Part shown: positions 29,234-41,022 of the stretch, piece by piece
Numbering within the stretch: position 1 is the stretch's first letter
How the letters are laid out: every line of letters begins with the position of its first letter
Source of the DNA: Hormiphora californensis
Taxonomy: Eukaryota > Ctenophora > Tentaculata > Cydippida > Pleurobrachiidae
Assembly: GCA_020137815.1 (NCBI GenBank)
Contig: CM035350.1
Coordinates: 6,955,447 to 7,019,446 of the forward strand
Direction of reading: 5' to 3'
DNA length: 64,000 nt
The notes under the pieces: generated by a model
What the model was told of the DNA's origin: nothing
The model's input: the letters and a program-made list of their open reading frames with translations, nothing else
The model's database searches: none
Program-made: the position numbers and the translations under genes

Positions 29234-30480
29234 TCAGTTCAGCTTGATCCGATTCGGTTCCGTCAGCTCGGAGACGAGGGCGCCGTTCCGATAGAACTGG
29301 AATGTGGGCGCTACACGGAATACTACACGCGATGGCTATCTCCTCAGCCTCGTCTATATCAACCTCATACCATCTGATATAGGGAGATGGTTGAGTTACA
29401 TCAGCTGTACATTAAACAAGTGTGGTATTGTCGGACCAGGAACCGACCGAATCAAGAAATACTGGTCCCTGATTGGCTGATAACCATTCACGTGACCTGA
29501 ATAACGAGTTCTGATTGGTTCCTGTGTCGGACACCCGGCCCTGCATATATGTAAGACAAGTGGAGTTTTCACCTGAACTTGTTGCTGTGGATGTGGGCCA
29601 ACTTCAAAACATCTGAAACGGAAAATATGTGAGTGCGGGCAGGGTGTTATGGGTTACACGGGCAGGTTGTTATGGGATTACTTTTCATGTCAGTGGGCAA
29701 GGGTTTCCCTTTGACGGGCAGAGATTGCCTACAGTTAGGGACTTTCTGCCAGAATTTTCTGTCTGACCCTATCTGACCGCACTGATACGTACTCAAATGG
29801 GGTCTGGTGCCGCCAGACAGAATTTTTGAATACCGCAGTTTTATACCCCACCTAACACCTTTCTATTTGTTATTTCACACGGGGAGGGGGGTTCTAAGGG
29901 ACCAGGTGTAATCGATTTTCTATATTTTTAAATCCAACAGGTGGGCTATTAAACCCCTTCCGCAAATTCTTTTCTAAAGGGGCTCTAGAATAATGACTAT
30001 AATGGCTAAATATATTGGGATTTCGCGTACAACTAGCCTCCGATTAGAGACTGTATTGTGAGGGGGTGAGAGCACATTGCTTGGCCCAGCATTGCATGAG
30101 CGCACACAGGTTTAGTAACGTTTAGCGAGGTATTGTCTCGCTCCACGGGCTCTTAATGCTCCATCAATTAGGGAACAAGGAGATAACAATACACATTACA
30201 CATTCAGCAGGTGCATTATATAATAGGGCACCCGGCCCGACCGCTAACTAACCTGGTCTGATCATTCTCCAAGGTCCGCTAACTAACCTGGTCTGATCAT
30301 TCTCCAAGGTCCGCACCACTTAGCAGTAAAGGTGACACACACAAGAGAGTGAGATAGGGCCTCTTTGAACTCATCTAAACCCTCCACAGCCACCAGAGTT
30401 CCTGGAACTGAGTTCCGGAAGGTTTTCTCATCATTTAGAGTCTGTCTGCGGGCTCTTTCAAGCAAGCTAACAGTTGGCAT
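29234..30480 (-). CDS. Thioredoxin-fold protein with altered active site CGPW
   Basis: Three exons on the minus strand: 30480-30288, 29612-29573 and 29373-29234. The first holds about 40 leader residues, then VCVTFTAKWCGPWRMI, a clear thioredoxin active-site strand and helix in which the second catalytic Cys of WCGPC is Trp. The second encodes the alpha2 stretch (DVLKLAHIHSNKF). The third encodes YEVDIDEAEEIAIAC and then, after one apparent extra base near 29310-29322, APTFQFYRNGALVSEL, the conserved cis-Pro and central strands. It ends early with TGA. The 5' splice site of the first exon is duplicated in tandem. Loss of the second Cys would prevent normal disulfide exchange; it could still act by a monothiol mechanism or as a scaffold. 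Confidence 0.75.
29437..29532. mobile_element. MITE with GGAACCGAC termini (copy 2)
   Basis: It matches the element at 10132-10250 from GGAACCGACCGAATCAAGAA through ATAACGAGTTCTGATTGGTT. It lies in an intron of the thioredoxin gene. Confidence 0.65.
30244..30315. repeat. Tandem duplication of a 5' splice site in the thioredoxin gene
   Basis: The 35-bp unit CTAACTAACCTGGTCTGATC followed by ATTCTCCAAGGTCCG occurs twice. On the minus strand it holds the last bases of the active-site exon and the donor CCAG/GTTAGT, so two donors exist (exon end 30288 or 30253). The shift is 35 nt, which changes the frame. Confidence 0.85.
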
Positions 30481-31174
30481 GACAACAGAGATATGTAGCA
30501 GTGGTGAAGTGTGGTGAATATATTAGATTACCGGCCTGAACACCTCCTGTCAGGTAGGCGGTGTGAGGAAGCTGATTGATGGGTAGTTGGTTGGGTAAGG
30601 AAAAGACTCGCCAAATAACAGTGGTTGCAGTAGATAACTCAATTACACATCTCTATAATAATTCACCCTGCTAGTAGTTGCATTTTTATTAATCAACAGC
30701 AAAATATATACTACTACCTCACACTGCAACACGCCTTCTTTCACAGCCATAAAGCACACACAGTCTCTTTATTATAACGCTAATCAGTTGTGTAACTGTA
30801 ACAGCATTGTAACTCATGGCTGACTACCAAAAAGAAGATGGAATCACTAACTTTTCACTACTCTCCTACAAGCTGCGATCTAATTATAAAGTGATATTCT
30901 CTTTCAACTGTGTATTTTTTCTCATCACCTCCACCGCTATATTTTTCTCTATGATCTCGGGCAGTCCATCTCTTTCTGTCATTGTGCGGGGAGGGAATGA
31001 GCAGTAATGAGCTTCAGGCATGACTGTCAGGAGAGAGAGAGAAGCCCGTACTAATCTTTCTCATATTATGCCTGCCCGGCTTTTCTTCTTCCCCCCTTCT
31101 TTCAATCTCTCTGATATCACCATCACATATCTCTCTGATTCATATCTTCCTCATATTCATTCTGATTCTCCTCC
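30481..31174. other. Spacer between thioredoxin and NHL genes
   Basis: Both neighbours are on the minus strand. A plus-strand 63-residue frame at 30816-31007 has no recognisable domain or splice context. Nothing else stands out. Confidence 0.5.
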
Positions 31175-34100
31175 TCACAGGATATGAAGGCAGTTGAGAG
31201 CTGAGTCACTGACGTATATCCTTCCCTCTGGGTCGACTGTCACCCCACTAGGACACCCAAATGTAGAACTGTTGTCTCCGGGCTGAGAGGGGAAGTGATC
31301 GGTTAGAATAGAAATGGGTTGGGAGGGAGTGATCAGTTAAAATAGAAATGGGTTGGGAGGGAGTGATCAGTTAGAATAGAAATGGGTTGGGGTGGGGATC
31401 ATTTTACATTACTTACCCCGGCCCCGGTAGGGTAAACCGGGGCAAAATGGTTAACTTTTTACTTAATCGGTTCTCACTCCCATTTAAAAAAAGATACAAT
31501 GAAAAAAATTATATAGGATTAAAGTTCATTATTTTATCTTTCAAATAAGATAAATTTCAACTCCAGGGACCATCATTTACTTAACTAAATAACTAATTTA
31601 AAAATTTTGGTCGGAAAAATTGGTACCGGGGCAATTCGAGCATCACCAATAGGAGTGCTTTATTTCGTCACGTGGGAGTCACGTGAACGTCCTCACAACA
31701 CCAGAAGAAGATTCCCGCCTGGTGTTGTTAGAGGTGGGGGCAATTCGAACAATGTAATCTACACGCAATCTACACGCTGGTCGTTCTTGCTCGAATTGCC
31801 CCGGTATCACGCGTGATCACGTGGTACAAAGAATTGCACATCATTGGCCCGGATGTTAACCAAATTGCCCCGGTGTGTTAACCAAATTGCCCATGTTCGA
31901 ATTGCCCCGGTTGTTCGAATTGCCCCGGTAATCTTATTTTACCAGAATTTGGAATGAAAACATGCGAATATATAAATAATTTTTATACCATCTGAAAGCT
32001 GATATTATTAGCTTTCAGCTGGTTTTTTCAAATCGGAAATTGACCAACTTAAACCGGATCTAGAGCCTATTTAGTGGTAACGGGCAGGCTCGAACGAGCA
32101 GTTTTCTTCTGGAGATAGGATGACGTCATTATGATAGCTTAACTAGGTGAGAGACGGGCAGTACTATGTTCGAATTGCCCCAGTTGTTCGAATTGCCCCG
32201 GTTTACCCTACCCTTTTAAGGGCCTGGTGTTAGGCCAATGCTTTGTTAGTAACAGGGCTACCCCGATATTCGGATCACACACACTCCCAACTATTCGGAA
32301 CAGAATCCCATGTCCTACACACACACCCAACCCGTCCCAACTATACCTGTTGTACGGGGCCGTTATTGTTGGTTCCCACTGTATTCCCATACGCACACAG
32401 GAACTGCCCATCACTACTAAACATGCTCAGTCTCTTATTATCCATCTCCGCCACCAGGAGATTCCCTGGTTCCCCGGGTGTTGTGGGGGCGGTGAAGGCT
32501 ATAGCCCGGGGCTCCGATAGCTGACCCTCCTGTCGTCCCTCCTTTCCAAACTGTCGCAGGAAGGTCCCTTGTGCATCAAATACCTGTAGGGGCGGGAAGC
32601 TCGAAAATAGGCTCGGATTGGGAATTCGGGGGTCCGGGATTAGCCCTAAAAAGACGTATATTCGGCACCCTGATTTTGGTTTCCCCCTCAACGCACCTGG
32701 ATCCTGTGGTTGTAGAGATCAGCAACGTATATGTGGTTGTTATTGTCTACTGCCAGACCGTGGGGTCCCTTGAATTGAGCTGGTTCCTTGCCCAACTCCC
32801 CAAACGCGAATAAAAACTCTCCGTCTCCACTGAACACCTGGAGAGATATGGTGATTATATATCTTACAATGTACTTTCAGTTCTTGGAGAGCTCTAACTT
32901 AGAATGTCAGTGAATATTATATCAAGTCAATATAATTGTCCCGACACTCTCACTAAGTAACAGCCTCTTCTCAACTTGTCTAGCTCGACCCCTTTTCGCG
33001 GGCTCCAAGGGTTAGAACATAATAATTCTCAACCCCCACATACCTGGACCCTCTGGTTGCCGGTGTCCGCCACTACAATATTGCCAGTGCTGGTAAAAGC
33101 AAGAGATCTGGGCCGGTCAAATTCCCCAGCCTTGCTGCCCTTCCTCCCAATACTCTGAATGTGTTCCCTATTCTGGTGAAATGTGTTTGGGATTATGTTC
33201 CTGAATTTAATTGCTCCTAGATTTTCTTACTGTACCCTCATATCTCGCCCGCATTGGCATTCCGAATTCTCTCTTTACCTTACCTCATCAAACCATGAGA
33301 TACGATGGTTGAATGTATCTGCAACGATGTAACGACCCTGTTTGTCATACTTGACATCGTTTGGTCCCTTCAATTCCTCATTGGACGTTCCTTTGGTTCC
33401 GAACACCGTCAGAACCTTCTCCTCCGCTTTCCCCATAAACTGAAAATGAAGGGGAGCTTGATTGATCCGACAGACTGGCAATATATATTAACTAGAAAGC
33501 CCATTGAAGTCTTACAACATTCCCCCTCCCCGTCTCTATAATTGATATATTAATTAATATAATTAACATTTAGCTGGTTTACCGGGGGTTTACCTGTATG
33601 CGATGGTTTTCAAAGTCGGATATAGCGATCTGGTTCCGTGTGATATCAACGTCTAATCCCACTGGACCTTTGAATTGGCCCGGTGAACTCCCCTCACTAC
33701 CCACCCGTCTCCAGGGTCGAGTGGTCCGGGGATCTGAAATACCCACAAACCCCAGCACTTTGACCGTGTTCTTATAGTTCGGTTCATTAGCCGTCCTGAA
33801 GCCAATCCACCTGCGCCTATAGTTGGGTTCATTTGATTTGAGCATGTTCACACATTGTTGTACGTCCTCTCTGTAGGCGAGGAGAGCTGGGGCTGTTCGG
33901 TCCTGTTCTTCAACTGTTACCTCCCTCTCCAAGCCGCTGTGACACTCTTTCTCCTAGAGGTTGTCGTCATGGTTACACAGATTGTTGTCATGGTTACACA
34001 GGTTGTTGTCAAGGGGTTACACAGATTGTTATCAAGGGGTTACACAGATTGTCGTCATGGTTACACATTCACTTGGTTCAGATGGTCACCTTTTCAGTGA

Positions 34101-34688
34101 ATTGTATCTTCAGTTTGCACAGCTGATCATGTTCCCTATCGAGAGTTGTGTTTGCCTCTTTAAACAGGCTGTCAACCTGAGACATGAGCTCCTCCTCCCT
34201 TGTGTATATCTCCTGTGGGAAAACATGGGTTTATATCACACCAATGGGCATATCTCTCCAAGGCAGTGACGCTACCTCACAAGAGATGTATAGTATGCTG
34301 CATGCATGACCACCAGTTTAGCAGGAGATCACATGCAACATCATTATGATAAACTCATCTATAGAGAGAAGAGAGTGCAGTTGAGGAGAGAATCTCAGAG
34401 AGGAAAACAGAGAAAGTGATCCGATCCATGGTGATATGCACATGTTTAACACAAACCTGCCATAAAAATCTCTCACGCTCTCTAGCTGGCAGGGGAGTCC
34501 AGCCTATTTTTTGTATGTTTGTACAGAAAAAAAGGTTTTTCAATCAAATAAATACAAAGAATATTAAGAAAATACAAAAATTAAACAGGGTATAAATAAT
34601 TACCGGAACCCCAATTTACCAGGAGGATAAACTCCCTCCGATATTTGGAGATGGTGGAGGCTGGTGGGGTAGTATTTCTTGGTTTCAT
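31175..34688 (-). CDS. NHL-repeat beta-propeller protein with N-terminal coiled coil (TRIM-NHL-like, without RING)
   Basis: Eight phase-0 exons on the minus strand: 34688-34620, 34212-34090, 33953-33594, 33439-33284, 33154-33044, 32837-32697, 32583-32347 and 31282-31175, about 435 residues. Residues about 24-64 (TREEELMSQVDSLFKEANTTL) are a coiled coil. From about 130 on, six NHL repeats follow, each with the signature P-x-x-(V/L)-D...G-x-(I/Y)-(V/A)-D-x-x-N-x-R-(I/V), for example GPVGLDVD/ISDFENHRIQ, GPNDVKYD/VADTFNHRIS, RSLAFTSTGNIVVADTGNQRVQ and GPHGLAVDNNNHIYVADLYNHRIQ. NHL propellers bind RNA or protein, as in TRIM2/TRIM71. No RING or B-box exon is visible upstream. The ATG at 34688 is my choice because no acceptor precedes it; a longer form using an exon near 36222-36279 is possible. 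Confidence 0.82.
31425..32214. mobile_element. 790-bp inverted-repeat element with TIR GGTAGGGTAAACCGGGGCAA
   Basis: GGTAGGGTAAACCGGGGCAA at the left end is inverted at 32193-32214. Inside, ACCGGGGCAATTCGA-type modules recur at least six times in both orientations. No coding sequence. It fills the last intron of the NHL gene (31283-32346). I could not identify a convincing target-site duplication. Confidence 0.75.
33957..34066. repeat. Minisatellite next to an NHL-gene 3' splice site
   Basis: About five copies of a 22-bp unit (GTTGTCGTCATGGTTACACA and variants). On the minus strand it lies immediately upstream of the acceptor CCTCTAG of exon 33953-33594. Confidence 0.85.
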
Positions 34689-34726
34689 TGTTCACACCAA
34701 TGGTGTTGGCGGGTGTGACATGACAT

Positions 34727-34756
34727 CGAAGACGCTCATTTATAAATGAGCGTCTT
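34727..34756. repeat. Perfect 30-bp palindrome
   Basis: GAAGACGCTCATTTA and its exact inverse, 68 bases upstream (minus sense) of the NHL first exon. Confidence 0.9.
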
Positions 34757-35083
34757 CACCAAACAATTTTTAGATGTTAAATTTTTTTAATTAGCATGAC
34801 AAGTGATCTCCATCGAATCTTGAAGGAATAAGGGTATCTCCCTCTTTGTTCGTCTGACGTCTATCCTCACCAACTATCGAAGACACGTTGGAACGTGCTC
34901 ATAAATGGTTAACTGGACTGGGTGGGAGCCGGAAGTGTTAGAAAGACTGCTTTTTTTCTGGAATCGGAGAGTTGTTTCTATCAGACCTTCGTAATTGACA
35001 CACGTGCTATCATCATTCCTGGAGCCAATGGAAAAACAGCGTGGAACGTTATTCGGAACGTTTCAATTAAAACAGCCAATCTA

Positions 35084-35423
35084 AGGGCGGAATCACACCA
35101 AGATCTTCGAAAGAATTGTTTCGACGCACCAAACTCAATCACACTGAAAAGTATGGTTGGTTCTTCACAGCAGGCGTTCAGTTGTTGTGAACGCCTGCTG
35201 TGCGCGGCGCATTGGCACGTGCATCTTGGGCGCTGGCAGGCTTTTATATGTTACAACATGTGAAAGCCTGCCAGCGCCCAAGATGCACGTGCCAATGCGC
35301 CGCGCATAGCAGGCGTTGACAACAACTGAACGCCTGCTGTGAAGAACCAACCATACTTTTCAGTGTGATTGAGTTTGGTGCGTCGAAACAATTCTTTCGA
35401 AGATCTTGGTGTGATTCCGCCCT
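35084..35423. mobile_element. 340-bp near-perfect palindromic foldback element
   Basis: AGGGCGGAATCACACCAAGA and the next 145 bases or so are mirrored almost base for base in the right half, with a spacer of about 15 bp near 35247-35262. Each arm holds a smaller hairpin (GCAGGCGTTCAGTTGTTGTG). Near-identity of the arms argues for recent insertion or gene conversion. Confidence 0.9.
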
Positions 35424-35442
35424 GATGGGAAGGCACGTGTAC

Positions 35443-35561
35443 ACGACTCCCGAGTACTTATGGTTAACTAACCCGGGTACTTTTTTGTAAGTTGGTATTT
35501 TGATACAAACATACCCGAGTACTTATGGTTAACTAACCCGGGTACTTTTTTGTAAGTTGGT
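35443..35561. repeat. Direct duplication of a 48-bp segment
   Basis: CGAGTACTTATGGTTAACTA, then ACCCGGGTACTTTTTTGTAAGTTGGT, occurs at about 35451 and 35513. It directly abuts the foldback element at 35567. Confidence 0.85.
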
Positions 35562-35566
35562 CCCTT

Positions 35567-36199
35567 GGGGGGGGGGGGTCCAGCCCTAAAAAAAGCTAAG
35601 CTAACGGCCAAAATCAGGGTACCTTTAGCTTTTTTTAGCTTTTTTAGCTTTTTTTAGCTTTTTTTAGCTTTTTTAGCCTTTTTTAGCTTTTTTTAGCTTT
35701 TTTTAGCTTTATTTAGCTTTTTTAGCTTTTTTAAGGCTAAAAAAAGCTAAAAAAAGCTAAAAAAAGCTAAAATTGAGTTTTTAGTGGATTCATATAGGTT
35801 CGAATCCCGCTGACGCCAAATTTTTTAAACTTTTATTATAACGTTTTATAACGTTTTTTGAACTTTTTTAAAACTATTTTTATCAAATTTGAATAATATT
35901 TTTATCGAAAAAATGTCTCCAGAAAATGGCAGTAGGGGTGGATACAGAAATTGCTATGTATGGACATAAACGGTAGATTATGGTAAAAAATGTGCAGGAA
36001 ATGAACAAATGCAGTCAATAGACGTCCGAAAGGATGAAAATTTAATGGAAAAGTGTCAAGATGAATGCTGAAAAAACATAAAAAGTAGGGCTAAAAAAAG
36101 CTAAAAAAAGCTAAAAAAAGCTAAAAAAAGCTAAAGTAAAAAACGCTATCGACCAAAATCAGGGTACCTTTAGCTTTTTTTAGGGCTGGACCCCCCCCC
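35567..36199. mobile_element. G-capped foldback element, 633 bp, 6-bp TSD TCCCTT
   Basis: It starts with a G run then TCCAGCCCTAAAAAAAGC and ends with the inverse closing in C9. The arms are tandem AGCTTTTTTT repeats. TCCCTT flanks both sides exactly (35561-35566 and 36200-36205). The centre carries a tRNA-like B box at 35799. No coding capacity. Confidence 0.9.
35790..35820 (+). other. tRNA 3'-half-like fragment (B box)
   Basis: ATAGGTTCGAATCCCGCTGA contains GGTTCGAATCC, a perfect match to the RNA polymerase III B-box/T-arm consensus, followed by CGCTGACGCCA. No matching A box or 5' tRNA half is visible upstream, so it is a fragment inside the foldback element. Confidence 0.45.
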
Positions 36200-36221
36200 T
36201 CCCTTATAAACGAACAAAATC

Positions 36222-36279
36222 TACCTGCATTCATTTCGTTGTAGCCTTTCCAAAATATATTTCTCAAGCGTATCATATC
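36222..36279 (-). other. Possible orphan exon
   Basis: On the minus strand ACATGTCAG/...GAATGCAG/GTAGAT bounds an open stretch reading YDTLEKYILERLQRNEC. Good splice-like edges and a helical, charged composition suggest an exon, perhaps an upstream exon of the NHL gene, but I cannot link it. Confidence 0.25.
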
Positions 36280-36475
36280 TGACATGTCTTACCTTACCTG
36301 ATTCGTCTCCCCCGCCCCTAGCCCTCCCGGCCTCTCCCTTCCCCCGCTCACATTGACTATAATAGTCGGATTTTAGGTGACAGGGGCCTACTAGATGGGT
36401 TCTCCACTCTGACAAAACATTTCCGTGGTCTTGATGTCTTGATCTAACAAAATGACCGTGCGAGGGGAACAACTC

Positions 36476-36609
<134 letters not shown>

Positions 36610-36656
36610 TTAGATTTGTAGATTTAGATTATTAGATTTTGTTATTAGCTACCCAT

Positions 36657-36745
36657 TTTAGTTATTTATTTAGTTATTTAGTTATTTAGTTATTTAGTTA
36701 TTTAGTTATTTAGTTATTTAGTTATTTAGTTATTTAGTTATTTAG
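36657..36745. repeat. (AGTTATTT)n array
   Basis: About ten copies of an 8-9 bp unit, AGTTATTT. Confidence 0.9.
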
Positions 36746-36979
36746 TACTTTATTTTAGTCTTATGTTAGTATTGCAATGTGTGTACAGCTATGTGATTTG
36801 ATTTTAACCAATTTTCCAAATTTTGTAGGCTGAGGAAGATGTTGTAACATCGAAACTGTTCCGTTTAATAAAACACCGTAATTTCATTTTGTCCCTGATT
36901 GAATGATTGATCAAGCCGGAAGGAGATATCATCCCAACAAACTATTATCATGCGGCTCATAAACAATTATCCGATACTT

Positions 36980-37500
36980 ATCCTGTCAATATCTTTCGTC
37001 GCATGTCTTTTCATGGTCATTTTAAGAACAAGAAATACCACAGATCGAGAATATAAATTATCGATCCTGGATAGACAGAAGGAGGAGAGGGAGGTAAACT
37101 ATTCGATTTATATTTTTACCTGCCATTTGTGTTGGTGACATTGACACCTGAGCGACCGAGATCGATCTCACGCGGAGCGAGAATAGGTTGCTATGGATCC
37201 AACCATTTGTGGCATATGAAACATATCATTCGTCGCATGCTTTTTAAACTTCGTGGTCGTTTTAAGAACAAGAAATACCGCAGGGAGAATAATGATCGAT
37301 CCTGGATAGAGAGGAAGGAGAGAAGGGAGGTAAACTAGTTGATTTATATTTTTCACCTGCCATCTGTGGCATAAGGAACATATATCATTCGTCGCTTTTA
37401 AAGTTTGTGGTCATTTTAACTTGAAATTTAAGATCAAGAAATACCGCAGGGAGAATAATGATCGATCCAGGATAGAGGGAGAAGAGTCTCTATATTTTTA
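36980..37500. repeat. Three imperfect tandem copies of a 150-200 bp unit
   Basis: Each copy includes ATCATTCGTCGCATG, then GGTCATTTTAAGAACAAGAAATACC, GATCGATCCTGGATAGA and GGAGGTAAACTA. Copies start near 36985, 37225 and 37385. No coding function is apparent; 37500-38260 shows nothing recognisable. Confidence 0.75.
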
Positions 37501-38264
37501 ACCGGTCGTATCGTATATTATGTGGCTTGTTCTTGTGCAGTCGCTGATTCCGATCCTGATATAGTTTAAAACTATTACTAATATTATTAGTTTTATCATT
37601 TTAAATACTAGAGAGCCCAGGCAAAAGAACAAAAAACTCTCACACCCTATTGACTCCTCTCAATCCCGATCCCTGGCTCATGCCTACTTTGCTCCCTACG
37701 GCGCCGCTTCGCGGCACCTCCGGTCGCGAGATCATAATCCACGCCCCCTTCCCCCTGTTGACTCCCCTCAGTCCTCACCCCAGACCCCTCTTATCCCTCT
37801 TGACTCCCCTCGGCGCCTATTGAATCATATTGTCCCCTAAGCTATTCACTCCACCTCACCCTCTATTCACTCCCCTATAACGCCATAAGGAATACTCCCC
37901 TCACCCCTCTCTCAATCTGTGATCTGAAGCAGTTCAGAACCCCACATTTTCCCTCATTTTTCAACATTTCCCCCATTACTCCGTCATTTCTGAACCAATT
38001 TCGAAAATCTTGGGCTCATTAGAAAGATAATCTCAAGCTCTTTCAAATCAGCTATTATCCCCCAAATTTATTAAACCTTTACACACGCACGTGCACGCCC
38101 CAAACCCCCCACCAACCATCCCTAACAACACGTCAATTTTCCACGTGCAAGCCCTAAAACTTGTTCTCTGCTTTATAATATAGATTTTGGTTTAAATGTT
38201 AGGGTAGGGTGCCTTGCCAGGCCCCGAATTAACATAACACCCTCAGTGATGTATGAGTAATAAC

Positions 38265-40253
38265 ATGATACGTTTCCTTCTCTTCACAGCTGCATTGTGT
38301 GGAACAGTTCTTCTCACAGGTGGGTCAGTGATCACATATCAAATATTAGGGCCGGAGGCCAAAAAGTTCATTTTTGATAGTTGGTCCGGCTCGAAGTGCC
38401 AAATCGGATGAGAATCTCACACAAAAGTACCCCAAAGTGTGTATTGAGACACACTAGATCCAAAAACCAAACAAGTTTGGTGGATAGCCGGGGCCGCAGA
38501 AATTAAAAAACGTGCGAAAGTTTTGATACATGAACTTTCGGGGACTGGGGTGCTGTTAAATTCGCGTTTCCATGATTATAACCAACAACTTTTTCAAACT
38601 ATACGCCAGGAAAACTAGTGCAATGATCAAACCATTAATTTATTCCACATTATCATACATACATACATACTACTATACAGATCCACACATGTCACATTAC
38701 ATATATTTACTGTTCACAGTTTGTCGTTCCAGAGTCTGTTTTGAAAGAACGGCTGAGTGCTGACTATCATGGAAACGCGAATTTAACAGCAACCCAGGCC
38801 CCGAAAGTTCATGTATCAAAACTTTCGCACGTTTTTTAATTTCTGCGGCCCCGGCTATCCACCAAACTTGTTTGGTTTTGGATCTAGTATCAGGCATTTT
38901 GTTATATGTACTATGGCATGCATTTTGTAATACAAACTAGCTTAATTTAATAAACGCGGATTGAGGATTCACGGACTTATTAAGTCGTAGGTACTAGGTA
39001 GCCTCATAATAATCGCAGATATCCAATCTCGGATATCAATCGCGAATAACGAATATGATAGTAATCGCAGACAACCAATCACGGATAACGAATCCGTTAT
39101 AAGTTATCGCGATTAGCTATCACGATTAGCTATCGCGATTAGCTATCTGCGATTAGCTATCCGCGATTGGTTACTATTATTGAGGATTGGGCCCCGGGCG
39201 CTTGCCAGCGCTATGATAGCAGCACACTGGTCCGCAACACAGCAATTATAAAGATTAATTTGGCACTGTTTTATAGTTCTACGTCATCAATCAATGATAT
39301 CAAGCAACCAGATCGCTGATGAAAATTAAATTCTCTCAGATTGGACAGCTGTTATAGAGCGGAATGTGAAGATACCTTTGGACCTGGAGGCAACATCTCT
39401 CCAGATAAAGACGGACTCTGCACTTGGCAGTGATGAGCGGATCTATGTGGTGGTGTATGACAAGGACAGCAGCTTGATCAGTACTGTGGATGTGAAGTTC
39501 TCCTCTCCAATGCAGTACCATATATTCTCCTGCAGCAGCGGCAGCAGCTACACCGACCTGTCAGTACAACCACCGGTGGAGGTGGAAAAGATATGGAAGA
39601 TCGTTAAAACAGAGACCGCCCTCATCATCACATGTAATAATGTGGAGGTGCTGAACTATCTGTTCACAGATAGTTCAGATAGCGACTGTGTTGCAAAGTG
39701 GGGTGGTGATGTGGAGGAGATCAAGTTCAGCATTTATTATGACACCGCATCTGATTTCTACAGAGCAGGTATTTAATCGTACAACTATTGTTGTATTACC
39801 AAGTGGGGGGTCAGTTTGTATTGGTTACGAAGTCACCCCTATTATTGCATATAGTGAGCTAGCGCAGAGGGGGAATTTCATTACCAAGGGGTCAGTGCAA
39901 TACAGACAAAGTGGGGCTGCGGGTGTTGGATCAGTGGAGTCTTACGTTATTCTGTTAAGCTTCAGACGTGACCTATGATACAGTTGGCATACCAATATCA
40001 TTATCATACATAACATTTGATTATTATATGAACTCATACCAATTATAATTTAATTAATTTTTCCATTCAGAACCAGTCAAGTGCCCTGCCTTTACTGTTG
40101 AGGGATCAACACAAGGAACTTGGACTGCATCACCAACGGGGACAACTGCCACTATTGAATGTGCTGCCACCCATATCCTTGTGGGAAATGCAGCACTGAC
40201 TTGTCAGGATAATGGAACATGGTCAAGTGATGTACCGAAGTGTAATAAAATTG
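38265..40253 (+). CDS. Secreted FA-methyltransferase-like plus sushi/CCP protein, 3' end uncertain
   Basis: Exons: 38265-38319 (signal peptide MIRFLLFTAALCGTVLLT), 39340-39768 (FA-methyltransferase-like domain with IWKIVKTETALIITCNNVEV and ASDFYRAG) and 40071-40253 (sushi/CCP: four Cys and CQDNGTWSSDVPKC). All junctions are phase 1. It is the plus-strand paralogue of the gene nested in NOP56, with the same order and phases. The frame is open at the donor ATTG/GTAAGT (40254). The next phase-compatible exon I can see is 49884-50013, a Thr/Ser/Pro-rich stalk ending in a stop, but it lies inside the 11.6-kb MULE, so the link is unproven. Intron 1 hosts a 443-bp foldback element. Confidence 0.8.
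38445..38888. mobile_element. Foldback element with 125-bp TIRs, TA target site
   Basis: GATCCAAAAACCAAACAAGT continues for about 125 bases and is mirrored at 38766-38886. TA flanks both ends. The unique centre (38577-38765) is AT-rich without a gene. It lies in intron 1 of the FA-CCP gene. Confidence 0.85.
39040..39175. repeat. GCGATTAGCTATC minisatellite
   Basis: Degenerate repeats of ATCGCGATTAGCT and ATCGCAGATATCCAATC in both orientations, about 14-20 bp units. Confidence 0.7.
39823..39886. mobile_element. Short MITE, GGTTACGAAGTCACCCC family
   Basis: GGTTACGAAGTCACCCCTAT to AATTTCATTACCAA, about 65 bp, in an FA-CCP intron. It matches 7199-7264 closely. Confidence 0.6.
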
Positions 40254-41022
40254 GTAAGTTCATTTAGTAATTAATGCTTTTAAAACTTCATGAAATATTA
40301 TATCTTGCCATTTAATGCAACTCAAGGTAGAGAGAGTGCTTATCATGATAGTCTGAATAACTAAGATATCAGTTATAAATCTGCCCTATATAATCTACCC
40401 TGTATAACCAATCAATCCTGGTGGCCGGGCGTTATGCCTCCTGCCGGTATGCCCACCAGTGGTGGGCATACCGGCAGGAGGCAGAAGGGTACCCTAGCCG
40501 ACCGTTATGCCCACCAACCAAATCAGGTATATTGCGGCATAATGGTGGTGGGCATACCGGTATCCTAGCCGGCCGTTATGCCCACCTGTTATGCCCACCT
40601 GTTATGCCCTCTCTGTATGTAATTAATGGCATCACACATCCGGAGATCTACACGCTAAGGAGTGGTACCAATTAGACGCTTAGCCTTCTCGTATCACAGA
40701 TCATACGACAACTGTGTGTAAACCTTACACTACCTTAGTTGTGGTAGAATTTAAAAATTATGAAAAACCAATAAAAACTATGACTTATTACCCATGTTCT
40801 ATCCGTTCAATTTCATTATATTCCTCGTAAGCATCATGATACTGGATCTGATACTGGATCTGAAACTGGATCTGATACTACATAATTGGACACGACTGAA
40901 ACAGTAATGCTATGAGCTGACTAGTTTCTCATCAAGGGAGATCAGGAAACATGGACCTGACACTAATCAGGTTGATTGGTGATATCCGACGATGTCACTG
41001 ACATTGTCAGTTTAGGAATGAG

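Noticed and set aside
30816-31007. 63-residue plus frame MADYQKEDG...
   Set aside because: No recognisable domain, no splice support; 3' half reads as AT-rich spacer.
36950-37356. Short frames in the 150-200 bp tandem repeat
   Set aside because: Repeat copies differ by frame-changing indels and stops, so no conserved protein is encoded.
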